Below are positions 34,395 through 43,722 of a stretch of DNA of 64,000 nt, in pieces. The notes beneath the pieces are model-generated. The model saw only the letters and a list, made by a program, of their open reading frames with translations, had not been told where the DNA came from and searched no databases. This stretch comes from Niastella sp966212235 (GTDB lineage: Bacteria; Bacteroidota; Bacteroidia; Chitinophagales; Chitinophagaceae), in NCBI GenBank assembly GCA_966212235.1, contig CBIHPP010000015.1, positions 62,001-126,000 on the forward strand, given 5' to 3'. A program made the translations under genes and the position numbers. Each line of letters begins with the position of its first letter. The first letter of the stretch is position 1.

Positions 34395-35213
34395 ATGATC
34401 TCAAATATTCTAATTCCTACTGACTATAGCGAAGCATCCTTTAACGCGTTGGAAACAGCGATTGTTATTGCAAAAAGAAATAATGCGTGTATACAATTGC
34501 TGCATGTTAATGATACGGTTTTGGTTCCGGAAGAAACATACGCAATAAAAAACGCCCATCAAATTGGTCACGCCATTGCCGATAACATTAAGCAACGGCA
34601 TGGGATCGATACAAAGGTAATTTTCACCGAAGGGTATATTGGACCAACCATTGTAAAACTGGCGCTTGAAATAAAACCCGACCTTATTGTTATGGGTACA
34701 TGCGGCGCTTCGGGGCACCGTAATCTTTTTATAGGTTCCAATTCCTATTACACCATCAAATATGCCTGCTGCCCGGTACTCATTATTCCGGAAGGTAAAA
34801 AATGGCAGCAGTTTCACCAGGTCCTTTTCCCCTTTCGTCCCGCCCTGGGTGCTTTTAAAAAATATCAATTCATTAGTGGCCTGGTTCTAAAGATGGACCC
34901 TGATTCCAGGTTCGACTTATTCGCCATTTCCATCGACAGAAAAGAACATGATATTAAACAGGTAACAGAAATTGCGAATGAATTAAAAAATATGTCGAAT
35001 GGTTCCGTACCGTTTACCGTAAGCTATAGCTTTGGAAGAAATATTCCGGAAGAAGTGCTGGACAAAGCAGATAGAAGCAAAACAGACCTGATCATTATTT
35101 CTTCCACCGTGGATGTAGCCAACAAACAATTCTTCATTGGCCCTTTTTCACAACGCATCATCAACCATGCCCGGATGCCTGTTTTGAGCGTTTTTAGAAC
35201 CCCTGATAATTAA
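34395..35213 (+). CDS. Tandem universal stress protein (two Usp domains)
   Basis: 272 residues. Domain 1 (about 1-137) begins ISNILIPTDYSEASFNALETA and ends with the ATP-binding loop GTCGASGHRNLFIGSNS followed by CCPVLIIP. Domain 2 (about 140-272) is more divergent, with DLIIISSTVD and a degenerate loop ending RIINHARMPVLSVF. Double Usp proteins of this kind are common in Bacteroidota. The gene probably reads on from the small membrane gene, and converges on a minus-strand membrane gene with a 5-base gap. Confidence 0.9.
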   Translation: MISNILIPTDYSEASFNALETAIVIAKRNNACIQLLHVNDTVLVPEETYAIKNAHQIGHAIADNIKQRHGIDTKVIFTEGYIGPTIVKLALEIKPDLIVMGTCGASGHRNLFIGSNSYYTIKYACCPVLIIPEGKKWQQFHQVLFPFRPALGAFKKYQFISGLVLKMDPDSRFDLFAISIDRKEHDIKQVTEIANELKNMSNGSVPFTVSYSFGRNIPEEVLDKADRSKTDLIIISSTVDVANKQFFIGPFSQRIINHARMPVLSVFRTPDN

Positions 35214-35218
35214 CCGTT

Positions 35219-35728
35219 TTATGGAGTCGTATTGTCATGCTGAAAAAACCGACGGGCAAAAATGGAAAGCGGCAACCCGATGGCAACGATCAGTATCAAT
35301 ACGGATATGATTACCTTCTCCAGTTGAAATGTGATCTTTGGAACTTTTGTCAAAGGCAGTACCCCAAAACTCATAACCACAAAAATAAAAATGCCATACA
35401 CGATGGCCGTAATAACAATGCTTTTTGACATGATCTTTATGGAAGGATACAACAAAAAGAATAGCGTGGTGAAGCTATAGGCAATGATAAAATGAAAAAG
35501 CAGGCCCAATAACGGCATCTGCCATCCGTCCGCAAAAGCCGCCTTGCCAAAAGCGCCGCTGGCAATATATTGCAGCACCACAACCGGGCTGGTCCCCCTT
35601 GCTATATATGCATTTGTGCAGGCAGCCAGGATATCAAGACTGCCGGCTAACAGTCCTACCCACCCTATTATTGTCAGCAGTGGTCTTGTGTAATGTTGCT
35701 TTACCGAAGGGTTTTGAATGGCAGTCAT
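35219..35728 (-). CDS. Four-helix membrane protein, unknown function
   Basis: About 169 residues from MTAIQNPSVKQ; an upstream in-frame Met would add 15 residues. Four hydrophobic helices are seen: TIIGWVGLLAGSLDILAAC, LGLLFHFIIAYSFTTLFFLL, IVITAIVYGIFIFVVMSFG and ISVLILIVAIGLPLSIF. The general plan is like small DUF1440-type membrane proteins, but no family is claimed. It converges with the universal stress gene almost end to end, with no terminator between. Confidence 0.6.
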   Translation of the reverse strand: MTAIQNPSVKQHYTRPLLTIIGWVGLLAGSLDILAACTNAYIARGTSPVVVLQYIASGAFGKAAFADGWQMPLLGLLFHFIIAYSFTTLFFLLYPSIKIMSKSIVITAIVYGIFIFVVMSFGVLPLTKVPKITFQLEKVIISVLILIVAIGLPLSIFARRFFQHDNTTP

Positions 35729-35889
35729 GTGCGCAGCGTTTGGTTGAAAGCTCAAATTATGTAATGGCGGCATCGATGTGCAGCATTTTCAACGAAATGC
35801 GGTTTACTACCTACAAATAGCAGATACCAGTGTTCGGTTAGTTTGTATTTGTATGGGTTGCGGCGTGTAGGGTGTAGCGTGCAGCGCTC

Positions 35890-36594
35890 TCAACCTTCCA
35901 GCTCTCCCATCACCAGTTCTTTGTAACTTCTGCCGATCGGTATTTGCCTGCCGTTAATTTCAACATCGGTAGCAGAAAAAGCATCGACCTTATTTTTTGC
36001 AACCAGAAAGGAACGATGCACGCGAATAAAGCCGTTCTTTGCCAGCATTTCTTCTATTTGTCCCAGTTGAAACTTGGTAAGTATGGATTTATCCTTTGTG
36101 GTAATTCGAATATATTCTTTCAGGCTTTCAATAAAAAGGATCTCATCAATATACATTTTAACCCGCTTCTTGCTCACATTAAAGAACAACGAAGCCCTTT
36201 CAGTAACCGCTGCCGGTGCAGGAGACACCTCCACCATGTCACGTTCCTTCAATTTATTAACGGCCATTACAAACCGGTTGAATTCAATGGGCTTTAACAG
36301 GTAATCCACCACATTCAATTCATATCCCTGCAGCGCATATTCCTGGTAGGCAGACGTGATAATGATCTGTGGTGGTTTTTTAAGGGCTTTAATAAAATCC
36401 AGGCCCTTTAATTTAGGCAGGTGAATATCGAGGAATACCAGGTCGATCTTTTCCTTTTGCAACAGATCCATCGCATATAACGCGTCGGTGCAAATTCCCT
36501 TTAATTGCAGAAAGGGAACCTGTAAAATATAATCTTTTATTACTTCTGCCGCCAGGGGCTCATCTTCAACAATAATACAATTATACCTGTGCAT
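35890..36594 (-). CDS. LytTR-family response regulator
   Basis: 234 residues. The receiver has IIVEDEPLAAEVI, Asp in DLVFLDIHLPKLKGLDF, and IITSAYQEYALQGYELNVVDYLLKP. The C-terminal LytTR DNA-binding domain shows ILFIESLKEYIRITTKD, NGFIRVHRSFLVAKNKVDAF and GRQIPIGRSYKELV. Its start overlaps the kinase 3' end by 14 bases, so the two are co-translated. Such pairs usually control envelope or competence-like genes; the target is not visible here. Confidence 0.94.
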   Translation of the reverse strand: MHRYNCIIVEDEPLAAEVIKDYILQVPFLQLKGICTDALYAMDLLQKEKIDLVFLDIHLPKLKGLDFIKALKKPPQIIITSAYQEYALQGYELNVVDYLLKPIEFNRFVMAVNKLKERDMVEVSPAPAAVTERASLFFNVSKKRVKMYIDEILFIESLKEYIRITTKDKSILTKFQLGQIEEMLAKNGFIRVHRSFLVAKNKVDAFSATDVEINGRQIPIGRSYKELVMGELEG

Positions 36595-37639
36595 AGCTGG
36601 TTAGGTTTATATATAGCCGTACAGAAAAAATATGAGGTTCATTTTGCAGTTGCAGATCATATTCCCTGTACATGAGTTCCAGTTGTCGCCGAACATTGCG
36701 TAGCCCGATATTGTCCCGTATTTCTTCTGCGGTATGGTTCTCCTTGGTATTTTCTATATTAAAGGTAAGCCGACCTTGTTGTAATTGTACCTGAATACGG
36801 ATAAATGAATCGAACCGGCTTTCACTGGCGCCATGCTTGAAAGCATTCTCCACAAAAGGCAATAAAAGCAAGGGTGCTATTTTGTGTAAACTATCATCTA
36901 TATCACGTTGAAAGTGAATGGTCAGCCGATCATAACGCATTTTTTCCAGCGCTATGTAATCATCCAGTATCTTAAGTTCATCTGCAATGGAGATCAGATC
37001 GCTTTTTGATTCATATAACATGAAACGCAGCAGTTTCGACAACCGCAAAACCACCTCGGCCGTATGTTCCGATCTTTTACGGGCAAGCGCATAGATATTG
37101 TTCAGTGTATTGAATAAAAAATGCGGATTGGTTTGGTGACGAAGGAATTTCAACTCGGCTTCAAGTTTTTCTTTGATGAGGTTCTTCTCCCGTTCCCGTG
37201 TAGTCAGTTGTATCCGTAGCAATTTCAGGGTAATGGCTACGCCGGAAACAAATCCGATATCCATAACAGCCAGCAATACACCCAGTAGATTGAAAATGGG
37301 GCGGTTTTTAAGTACGCCCGAGTAAATAACCGGGTTGATATAATATACAAAAACGATCCGGTACAATATAATGGTAATGATGATGGCGACAGCTACCTGC
37401 AAAATGATCCAGAACAGTTTTACCTGGCCTTTTAAAATTTCCGGGATGGCAATAAATAAAACAAAATAAGTGAATAACAGCTTGGGGAATAATGCGGCAA
37501 CGGCGGCTTTAAACGCCATCCAGAATTGTATATTTTCGGGAATATTTTTAATGGCAGGTCCAACCCAAACGAGTTCCAGCACAGTATCCTGCAGTAAATA
37601 CACCAGCCAGAAGGCACTATGCAATAACGCTCTCTTCAT
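36581..37639 (-). CDS. LytS/YehU-type sensor histidine kinase
   Basis: 352 residues with about four N-terminal membrane helices (to about residue 145). A coiled linker (LTTREREKNLIKEKLEAEL) leads to the His_kinase block LRHQTNPHFLFNTLNNIYAL, with the phospho-acceptor His before the FLFN motif. The ATP-binding part is short: LLLLPFVENAFKHGASES and NIGLRNVRRQLELMY. It is the first gene of the pair with the LytTR regulator. Confidence 0.93.
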   Translation of the reverse strand: MKRALLHSAFWLVYLLQDTVLELVWVGPAIKNIPENIQFWMAFKAAVAALFPKLLFTYFVLFIAIPEILKGQVKLFWIILQVAVAIIITIILYRIVFVYYINPVIYSGVLKNRPIFNLLGVLLAVMDIGFVSGVAITLKLLRIQLTTREREKNLIKEKLEAELKFLRHQTNPHFLFNTLNNIYALARKRSEHTAEVVLRLSKLLRFMLYESKSDLISIADELKILDDYIALEKMRYDRLTIHFQRDIDDSLHKIAPLLLLPFVENAFKHGASESRFDSFIRIQVQLQQGRLTFNIENTKENHTAEEIRDNIGLRNVRRQLELMYREYDLQLQNEPHIFSVRLYINLTSYAQV

Positions 37640-37720
37640 AGTACCATAAAAATCGGGAAAACCGGGCTATTTTAATAAAAACCCTACGAACGGCAGGTTG
37701 CTAAGTATGAATGACACCCC

Positions 37721-37764
37721 CAACTCCCCGATCCCGATATGTCGGGAGGGCTGGCGGAGAGTTG
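37721..37764. repeat. Nested imperfect palindrome (REP-like)
   Basis: Inner arms TCCCGA and TCGGGA enclose TATG (37732-37747). Outer arms CAACTC and GAGTTG, with partial CCCCG/CGG pairing between, extend the hairpin to 44 bases. It lies in the 444-base gap upstream of the LytS-type gene. The same gap holds CATTAGCATATT-type simple repeats near 37815-37842 and a small gene. Confidence 0.5.
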
Positions 37765-37847
37765 TTACCGCACAGCTACAGGTTCCACATTGCTTGCATT
37801 TGGCTTTTGCCTTTCTATTAGCATATTATCACATTAGCATATTGTGC

Positions 37848-37964
37848 CTAACATCCCTGCAATAACCAGTAAACGAGCACAAATACGATTATAGTACCGA
37901 GGCATCCACCGCCCCATTTCCAGCCAGCATAACCTGCGATCAGTGTTCTGAGCCAATTCTGCAT
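37848..37964 (-). CDS. 38-residue Gly/Trp-rich single-pass membrane peptide
   Basis: A short frame encodes MQNWLRTLIAGYAGWKWGGG followed by CLGTIIVFVLVYWLLQGC and a stop. The first half is amphipathic with WKWGGGC at the junction, and the second half is one membrane helix. The codons look protein-like, and I believe similar tiny proteins with an AGYxxWKxGGGC pattern occur in related genomes, but this needs a search. It stands alone between the LytS-type gene and the divergent oxidoreductase gene. Confidence 0.6.
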   Translation of the reverse strand: MQNWLRTLIAGYAGWKWGGGCLGTIIVFVLVYWLLQGC

Positions 37965-38083
37965 AATAAAAGATTATAACAACAGATATTTAAAAATCAT
38001 GCCATGCGATGGGGAGCCAATATCCCTTTATAATCAGCCATCATTATTGAATAAGCTATATGGCTATTGCATTATTTTAGGAT

Positions 38084-39196
38084 ATGAAAAAAACTGTCGT
38101 CAACCGTCGTTCTTTCATTGAACAAATATCGTTAGGTGCAGCAGCTGTATTAGCGGCCGGTCCATTGGGTTTGTATGGCAATACACCGCGGCCCGATCGC
38201 ATCCTGGGTATTGCCCTTGTTGGTCTCGGCAAATACAGCACCCGCCAACTGGGGCCTGCCTTGAAAGAAACGAAATGGTGCAAGCTGACCGGCGTTGTTA
38301 CCGGTTCAAAAGAAAAAGGAGAACAGTGGGCTAAGGAATATGGATTCCCTGTAAAAAACATTTACAGCTATGATACCATGCAACAGATGGCCGATAATAA
38401 GGATATCGATATTGTATATGTTGTTACACCAAATGGTTTGCATGCCGAACATGCCATAGCAGCCGCTAAAGCCGGCAAACATGTTATTTGCGAAAAACCA
38501 ATGGCCAATACGGTGGAAGAATGTGATCGCATCATCGCTGCCTGCAAAGCCGCCCGGGTAAAATTATCGGTAGGTTACCGATTGCATTTTGATCCCTATC
38601 ATAAAGAACTGATGCGATTGGCGAAAGAAAAAGATTTTGGCGCTTTTACCACCATGACCGGAGATCGCGGTTTTGTTATGCAAAACAAAGTATGGCGGGC
38701 CGATAAAAAACTGGCCGGCGGTGGCCCGCTGATGGACCTTGGGATCTATATCATTCATGGCGCTTGCATGGCGGCCAATGGCGTGGCGCCTGTTGCTGTA
38801 ACCGCTCAGCTACATCCCAAAACAAAACCCGACATGTTTACCGACGTGGAAGAAGGCATCAGCTGGACCATGGAATTTCCGGGTGGAGCAATCTGTACGG
38901 CACAAACAAGTTACCAGCACAGTGCCGATAAATTTAGAGTGGAAGGCCCAAAAGGCTGGTTCGAGTTCAAAGAACATGCATTTACATACCGGGGCATGGT
39001 GGTAGAAACCAGTCGCGGCCCGTTGATCTATACACCGCCCAATCAACAGGCATTGCAAATGGATGATTTTGCCAATTGTATTTTAACGAACAAAAACTCC
39101 ATAATTCCGGGCGAGTTAGGCCGTCGCGACCTGGCGATCATTGAAGCCATTTACAAGGCAGCAGCTACCGGAAACAAGGTGGCAGTTAAAGTATAA
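38084..39196 (+). CDS. Gfo/Idh/MocA-family NAD(P)-dependent oxidoreductase, Tat-exported
   Basis: 370 residues. A Tat signal (NRRSFIEQ then a hydrophobic stretch ending near GPLGLYG) is followed by the Rossmann start ILGIALVGLGKYSTRQLGPA. Other marks are VYVVTPNGLHAEHAIAAAKA, CEKPMANTVEE (the family EKP motif), and GGGPLMDLGIYIIHGACMAA with the catalytic-region Asp and His. Relatives of this secreted type, such as glucose-fructose oxidoreductase, hold their cofactor tightly and act on sugars in the periplasm. It stands alone ahead of the MocR gene. Confidence 0.9.
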   Translation: MKKTVVNRRSFIEQISLGAAAVLAAGPLGLYGNTPRPDRILGIALVGLGKYSTRQLGPALKETKWCKLTGVVTGSKEKGEQWAKEYGFPVKNIYSYDTMQQMADNKDIDIVYVVTPNGLHAEHAIAAAKAGKHVICEKPMANTVEECDRIIAACKAARVKLSVGYRLHFDPYHKELMRLAKEKDFGAFTTMTGDRGFVMQNKVWRADKKLAGGGPLMDLGIYIIHGACMAANGVAPVAVTAQLHPKTKPDMFTDVEEGISWTMEFPGGAICTAQTSYQHSADKFRVEGPKGWFEFKEHAFTYRGMVVETSRGPLIYTPPNQQALQMDDFANCILTNKNSIIPGELGRRDLAIIEAIYKAAATGNKVAVKV

Positions 39197-39278
39197 AAAA
39201 GCGCAGAAAGCGGACGACCTTCCTTCCATAAAAATGGACTATCTTAGTCGTCAATTTTAACCAACCTGGTAGTCCGCT

Positions 39279-40748
39279 ATGCTTCCATGGAAAACGATCA
39301 TACAAATACAAAAAGACTGCGATACGCCGGTTTATTTGCAAATAGCCAATTGCGTCATTCAGGAAATGCGAAAAGGACGGGTTGGACCAGGCATAAAACT
39401 ACCCGGCACCCGCCAAATGGCTGAAATACTGGAAGTTCACCGAAAAACGATCGTCAGGTCTTACGAAGAACTGGATGCGCAGGGCTGGATAGAAATGCAT
39501 CCGTCAAAAGGGACCTTCACCAGTAAAGAATTACCGGAAACAACCGGCCGGCGTTTTTCAAACAATCAAAAACAAAATGCTTTTCCCGCAGCAACAGGCT
39601 ACAGGGTTAAAATAAATACCGGCGTTCGCACACCCGTATTGCCCCTGCGGCATATTATAGGGTTTCATGACGGCCCCGACATGCGATTGGTCCCCGCCGA
39701 TGAATTAGGCAGAGCCTACAAAAGTGTTTTGTCGCGACATACCTATCTGAAGTTTATGTCGTATGTTGAAACACCGGGCGTACAAAAGTTCAGGATTATT
39801 TTATCAGACTATCTCAACGCCAGCCGGGGTTTGCAAACAACTTTCGAAAATATTCTGGTGACACGGGGAAGCCAAATGGCCCTGTACCTGCTGTCTATCG
39901 TACTGTTCTCAAAAGGAGATACCATCATAGTTGGTGATACAAATTATTATTATGCCGATCATGTTTTCCTACAGGCCGGTATGCAACTGGCCCGGGTTAA
40001 AGTAGATGAATATGGTATTGATGTAGATGGTATTGAAAAGCTCTGCCGCAGAAAAAAGATCAAAGCGTTGTATATAACATCGCATCACCACTACCCTACT
40101 ACGGTAACCCTGTCGGCTGCCCGCCGCATCAAACTCTTATCGCTGGCCGAAAAATATGGTTTTATCATCATCGAAGATGATTACGATTACGACTTTCATT
40201 ATTTAAGCAGTCCCATGCTACCGCTGGTGAGCGCCGATACCAAAGGGATGGTCGTTTACATAGGTACGCTCAGCAAAACCATTGCACCGGCCGTACGTAC
40301 CGGGTATATTGTAGCACCGGAGAATCTTATTCTGGAATTAACCAAAGTGCGACAATTGGTTGACGTGCAAGGCGATCCTATTATGGAATTGGCGCTGATC
40401 GAAATGTTTGAAGAAGGTCATATTAAAAGGCATATGAAAAAAGCGCTACTGGCTTATCATAAACGCAGGGATTTTGTATGCAGTTATTTAAATGATAAGC
40501 TCGCAGACGTTATTGATTTTAAAGTACCTGATGGCGGACTCGCTATCTGGGCTAAATTTCATAAATCCGTTCCATTACCTCCCTTATCGGAAAAATTAAA
40601 AGCGCAAGGCCTCATTCTCTCGAATGGTTTAATACATAATACCTCATCTATATCATTGAATGCCACCCGTATGGGATTTGCCTGGCTGAATGAGGAGGAA
40701 GCAACACAGGCCCTTGATTTACTGGTGAAGACCATCCGATCAAAATAA
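39279..40748 (+). CDS. MocR/GabR-type regulator (GntR HTH plus aminotransferase domain)
   Basis: 489 residues. The N-terminal GntR winged helix shows PVYLQIANCVIQEMRKGRVGPG, LPGTRQMAEILEVHRKTIVRSY and LDAQGWIEMHPSKGTF as consecutive blocks. A class-I aminotransferase fold follows from about residue 120. It includes LVTRGSQMALYLLS, IIEDDYDYDFHY with the PLP-binding Asp, and YIGTLSKTIAPAVRTGYIVAP with the Schiff-base Lys in LSKT. MocR proteins sense PLP-bound amines and often control vitamin B6 or amino-acid genes. The target is not evident. Confidence 0.92.
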   Translation: MLPWKTIIQIQKDCDTPVYLQIANCVIQEMRKGRVGPGIKLPGTRQMAEILEVHRKTIVRSYEELDAQGWIEMHPSKGTFTSKELPETTGRRFSNNQKQNAFPAATGYRVKINTGVRTPVLPLRHIIGFHDGPDMRLVPADELGRAYKSVLSRHTYLKFMSYVETPGVQKFRIILSDYLNASRGLQTTFENILVTRGSQMALYLLSIVLFSKGDTIIVGDTNYYYADHVFLQAGMQLARVKVDEYGIDVDGIEKLCRRKKIKALYITSHHHYPTTVTLSAARRIKLLSLAEKYGFIIIEDDYDYDFHYLSSPMLPLVSADTKGMVVYIGTLSKTIAPAVRTGYIVAPENLILELTKVRQLVDVQGDPIMELALIEMFEEGHIKRHMKKALLAYHKRRDFVCSYLNDKLADVIDFKVPDGGLAIWAKFHKSVPLPPLSEKLKAQGLILSNGLIHNTSSISLNATRMGFAWLNEEEATQALDLLVKTIRSK

Positions 40749-40849
40749 TTACTACAGTTTAACGTTATAGTGCCGATTTATACAATTTTTCGTTCATAGA
40801 TCATCTCATCTTTGTCCACCAGCTTACCTGGGTGGTTTAACATTAAGAT

Positions 40850-40871
40850 CATTTACTGTTCATTTACTGTT
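40850..40871. repeat. Tandem 11-base direct repeat in the gap after the MocR gene
   Basis: CATTTACTGTT occurs twice head to tail, one helical turn apart, about 105 bases upstream of the start of the next gene. It could be a response-regulator box or a chance duplication. The 228-base gap shows no other feature. Confidence 0.35.
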
Positions 40872-40976
40872 GCCCCATTAAACCGGACTACCTGGTATAT
40901 AAAAACCGGATACCTTAATAGTCCAAATACCATTTACCTTTACGGTCGATTATTTAATTGTTTAAAAGTTTTAGCC

Positions 40977-41441
40977 ATGAAAAAGATGTTCATTCTATTC
41001 TCAGCCTTGCTACTTAGTATTAGTTTGATTGCCCGCGATCCTGGTCCGGGAGAAATCGACGACAATCTGATCAAAACGTTTAACACCAGTTTCCCGAAAG
41101 CTGAGCGGGTGAATTGGTATGAATTACCCAAAGCCTGGGTGGTTAATTTTGTCACTGATGGCATTCGCTCACGCATCGTGTATCTGAAAGAAGGGGGATT
41201 AACCGAATTTACCCGGTATTACTTTGAGTCGGATCTTCCATTCATGGTCCGCTCCAAGGTCAAAAAGGCTTATCCTAACAAAAAAATCTTTGGCGTTGTT
41301 GAGGTTTCTGTTATAGCAGAAAACGGCACTTCGAGGATAGAATATTTTGTAAAGCTGGAAGATGCAAAAAGCTGGATGACCGTTAAATCGGACAATGAAG
41401 GAAATCTGAACGTAACAGAAAAATACAGAAAGGTACAGTAA
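40977..41441 (+). CDS. Small secreted PepSY-like/BLIP-fold protein
   Basis: 154 residues from MKKMFILFSALLLS; this start is preferred because it opens a signal peptide, whereas the longer frame adds 55 unlikely residues. The mature part has repeated patterns typical of the Bacteroidota PepSY-like fold: LIKTFNTSFPKAERVNWYEL, then KVKKAYPNKKIFGVVEVS and a final WMTVKSDNEG. These proteins are secreted, abundant and of unknown function. The gene ends at a strong shared hairpin. Confidence 0.75.
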   Translation: MKKMFILFSALLLSISLIARDPGPGEIDDNLIKTFNTSFPKAERVNWYELPKAWVVNFVTDGIRSRIVYLKEGGLTEFTRYYFESDLPFMVRSKVKKAYPNKKIFGVVEVSVIAENGTSRIEYFVKLEDAKSWMTVKSDNEGNLNVTEKYRKVQ

Positions 41442-41475
41442 GAAAAACAGGCATTCAGATGCATTATTCCTGAAA

Positions 41476-41522
41476 AAAAGACCGAAGGTTTGAAAGATAT
41501 TCTTTCAGTCCTTCGGTCTTTT
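41476..41522. terminator. Bidirectional terminator between convergent genes
   Basis: A perfect 13-base stem, AAAAGACCGAAGG and CCTTCGGTCTTTT, encloses a second stem, TGAAAGA-TAT-TCTTTCA. A and T tracts on each side let it work in both directions. It serves the PepSY-like gene on plus and the serine hydrolase gene on minus. Confidence 0.85.
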
Positions 41523-41555
41523 GCATTCTACCCAAATACCTTTTCCGGGGGTTTC

Positions 41556-43424
41556 CTAAAACAGATCGTAAGCCGGAAATCCCGAAACTTTATTCAAACC
41601 TGTTTCCATAGCACTTTTCATCGTCCAGCCGCAACCATCGTTTGATGGGTTGTTATTAATGATCACGGAATAACTCAACCCATTCCCCAACTCTACCAGG
41701 AACGACCTGGTTCCATCAAAACAGCCGTTGTGATTTTGCAGATCGCCTGATACGATCCAGCCGCAACCATAACCCATGTTTAAAGTAGTACCGGTAACCA
41801 TGGCCGTATGGGTAGGGTCAGTGATCACGTCACTGGGTACTGCAGCGCCATCTACCTTATTCAAAAATTTCAACAGATCAATAGGCCTGGCTACCCAGCC
41901 GCCAAAACCTGCCCACAGTTGCAAATTCATTTTATCCATCGGTACATAGCTCGCCTCGCCAGCCTTTGCATTGCCCGATGCGGCGCCTACGTACATGGTA
42001 TTGCCAATACCGCATTTGTTCAACACATTAGCACGAATGTAATTTTCGTATGATTGTCCGCTCACCTGCTCAATAATGCGGGCCAGGATGAAGAAGTTGG
42101 TGTTGGAATAAATATACTGCGCAGAAGTATCGGTAGTGATCAGGTCAGCCGCATTCAGCAACACAGTCATAGCATCATCAGCTGTTTTATTCTGGTCCCA
42201 GAAAACTGATTCCCCATTACAGGTGCGCAAACCGGAAGTGTGGTGCAATAACTGGCGCACAGTGATCCTGTTCAATTTTTCTTTACCGGCTGGTGTAGCA
42301 TACTTTGAACCCAATATACTATTGGGACCGAACACGGCTTTATCCAGGGAGATCTTATGCTGGTCAAGCAGTGTCATTACCCCTACCGATGTCACCGGTT
42401 TTGATATACTCATAATGCGAAGGGGTTGATCGGGCGACATTTCTTCACCACTGGCGGCATCGGCAAAGCCATATCCTTTTGCAAATACCAGTCGTCCGTT
42501 TTTACAAACGGCGATCGATAACCCTTTTACACTTTGACTGCTCATATACTGATTTACCGCCTCATCGATGGCTGCAATATCTGATCCTTTCATATTGGTG
42601 TTGGTCCAAATGGCATTGTACTCACAACTATTGCCCGACATATAAGCATTTACATACACCGGTTTATAACCCTGGTAGTACATATTGTCAAATACATATT
42701 GGTAATTGCCATTGCTGACGCCATGCCTTGCCGCCCACAACGGACTTGCTACTTTTTCCCAGATAGCTGCATATAAGTTAGTGCCGTTCTTTGTATAACC
42801 GCTGACAGTTTTTAACGTATATCCCTGTTTGGTAAAATCGTTAAACGCCTGCTGATATTGGGCAGATGTAAGATTATGCCGGGCCACATAGGCATTGCCG
42901 GCACTTTTTTCCCAAATGCCTGCAAAGTATTCTACATTATTCACTACATAGCCCGATACATGCAGCAACCGGTAACCTTGTTTTGAAAAATCATCAAATG
43001 CTTTTTGATACTGGGCCGCGGTTAAATTGTGCCTGGCGGCCCATGCAGCACCGGATGTTTTTTCCCAAATGCCTGCAAACTTAGCCTGACTACCTACACC
43101 ATATCCTGATACATGTGTAAGCCGGAATCCTTTCTTCGAAAAATCATCAAAAGCAGTTTGATAATCCTGGCTCGACATACCATGACGTGCAGCCCATTCC
43201 GGACCAGCCTTCTTCTCCCATAATGCAATATATTTTTCCTGTCCGCCACAGGTATACCCACCCACTGTAGAAAGCCGGTAACCTTGTTTCACAAAATCAT
43301 CAAAAGCTTCCTGGTATTGCGCTGGGCTTAAATTATGGCGCGCTACCCACTGCGAAAAAATTGTTTGCAAGGAGAATAATGAACAAAAGAGAACCAATAA
43401 ACCTGTTTGAAGAAATGATTTCAT
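41556..43424 (-). CDS. Secreted serine hydrolase (class C beta-lactamase fold) with N-terminal tandem repeats
   Basis: 622 residues with a signal peptide (cleavage near TIFSQ). Five repeats of about 50 residues follow, each of the form W.ARH.L...QYQ.AFDDF.KQGYRL..VSGY...... YAGIWEK (bacterial tandem repeat domain 1 type). From about residue 280 there is a beta-lactamase/transpeptidase-like domain: SISKPVTSVG gives the S-x-x-K nucleophile, YIYSNTNFFILARI gives Y-S-N, and a late GYGCGW block stands near the third motif. This domain order recalls polyglycine hydrolases, which cleave glycine-rich peptide chains. The substrate is inference. Confidence 0.87.
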   Translation of the reverse strand: MKSFLQTGLLVLFCSLFSLQTIFSQWVARHNLSPAQYQEAFDDFVKQGYRLSTVGGYTCGGQEKYIALWEKKAGPEWAARHGMSSQDYQTAFDDFSKKGFRLTHVSGYGVGSQAKFAGIWEKTSGAAWAARHNLTAAQYQKAFDDFSKQGYRLLHVSGYVVNNVEYFAGIWEKSAGNAYVARHNLTSAQYQQAFNDFTKQGYTLKTVSGYTKNGTNLYAAIWEKVASPLWAARHGVSNGNYQYVFDNMYYQGYKPVYVNAYMSGNSCEYNAIWTNTNMKGSDIAAIDEAVNQYMSSQSVKGLSIAVCKNGRLVFAKGYGFADAASGEEMSPDQPLRIMSISKPVTSVGVMTLLDQHKISLDKAVFGPNSILGSKYATPAGKEKLNRITVRQLLHHTSGLRTCNGESVFWDQNKTADDAMTVLLNAADLITTDTSAQYIYSNTNFFILARIIEQVSGQSYENYIRANVLNKCGIGNTMYVGAASGNAKAGEASYVPMDKMNLQLWAGFGGWVARPIDLLKFLNKVDGAAVPSDVITDPTHTAMVTGTTLNMGYGCGWIVSGDLQNHNGCFDGTRSFLVELGNGLSYSVIINNNPSNDGCGWTMKSAMETGLNKVSGFPAYDLF

Positions 43425-43474
43425 GGTAAGACCTTTAAAGTGTTTTAATAATTTGATGCAATAGGATTCAGTAT

Positions 43475-43491
43475 GCTATTGTTGCAATAGC
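43475..43491. promoter_or_regulatory. Inverted repeat upstream of the serine hydrolase
   Basis: GCTATTG and CAATAGC form perfect 7-base arms around TTG, about 50 bases before the hydrolase start. A second TGCAATAG word lies just left. It may be an operator. The 298-base gap (43425-43722) has nothing else I can support. Confidence 0.35.
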
Positions 43492-43722
43492 TACTAATCC
43501 ATATTCAAAAATGTTTTGTGCTAATAATCGGAGAACCTTACAGGAACAGGTAAATAAGATATCTAGCCGTATTCATAAAGGGTGGTAAGAATTCGATGCT
43601 TGCAAAATCGTATGCAAATGTAATGGGTATATACAGCGCCAGCAATACCACAATAGTGGTAAGGTCAATTCTTTGACGAAAATCAAGTAGGACTACGCAA
43701 TAAATGGAATTAGCAGTACTTG

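Noticed and set aside
40812..40976. Longer N-terminus of the PepSY-like gene
   Set aside because: The added 55 residues precede a good signal peptide and are unlikely to be translated.
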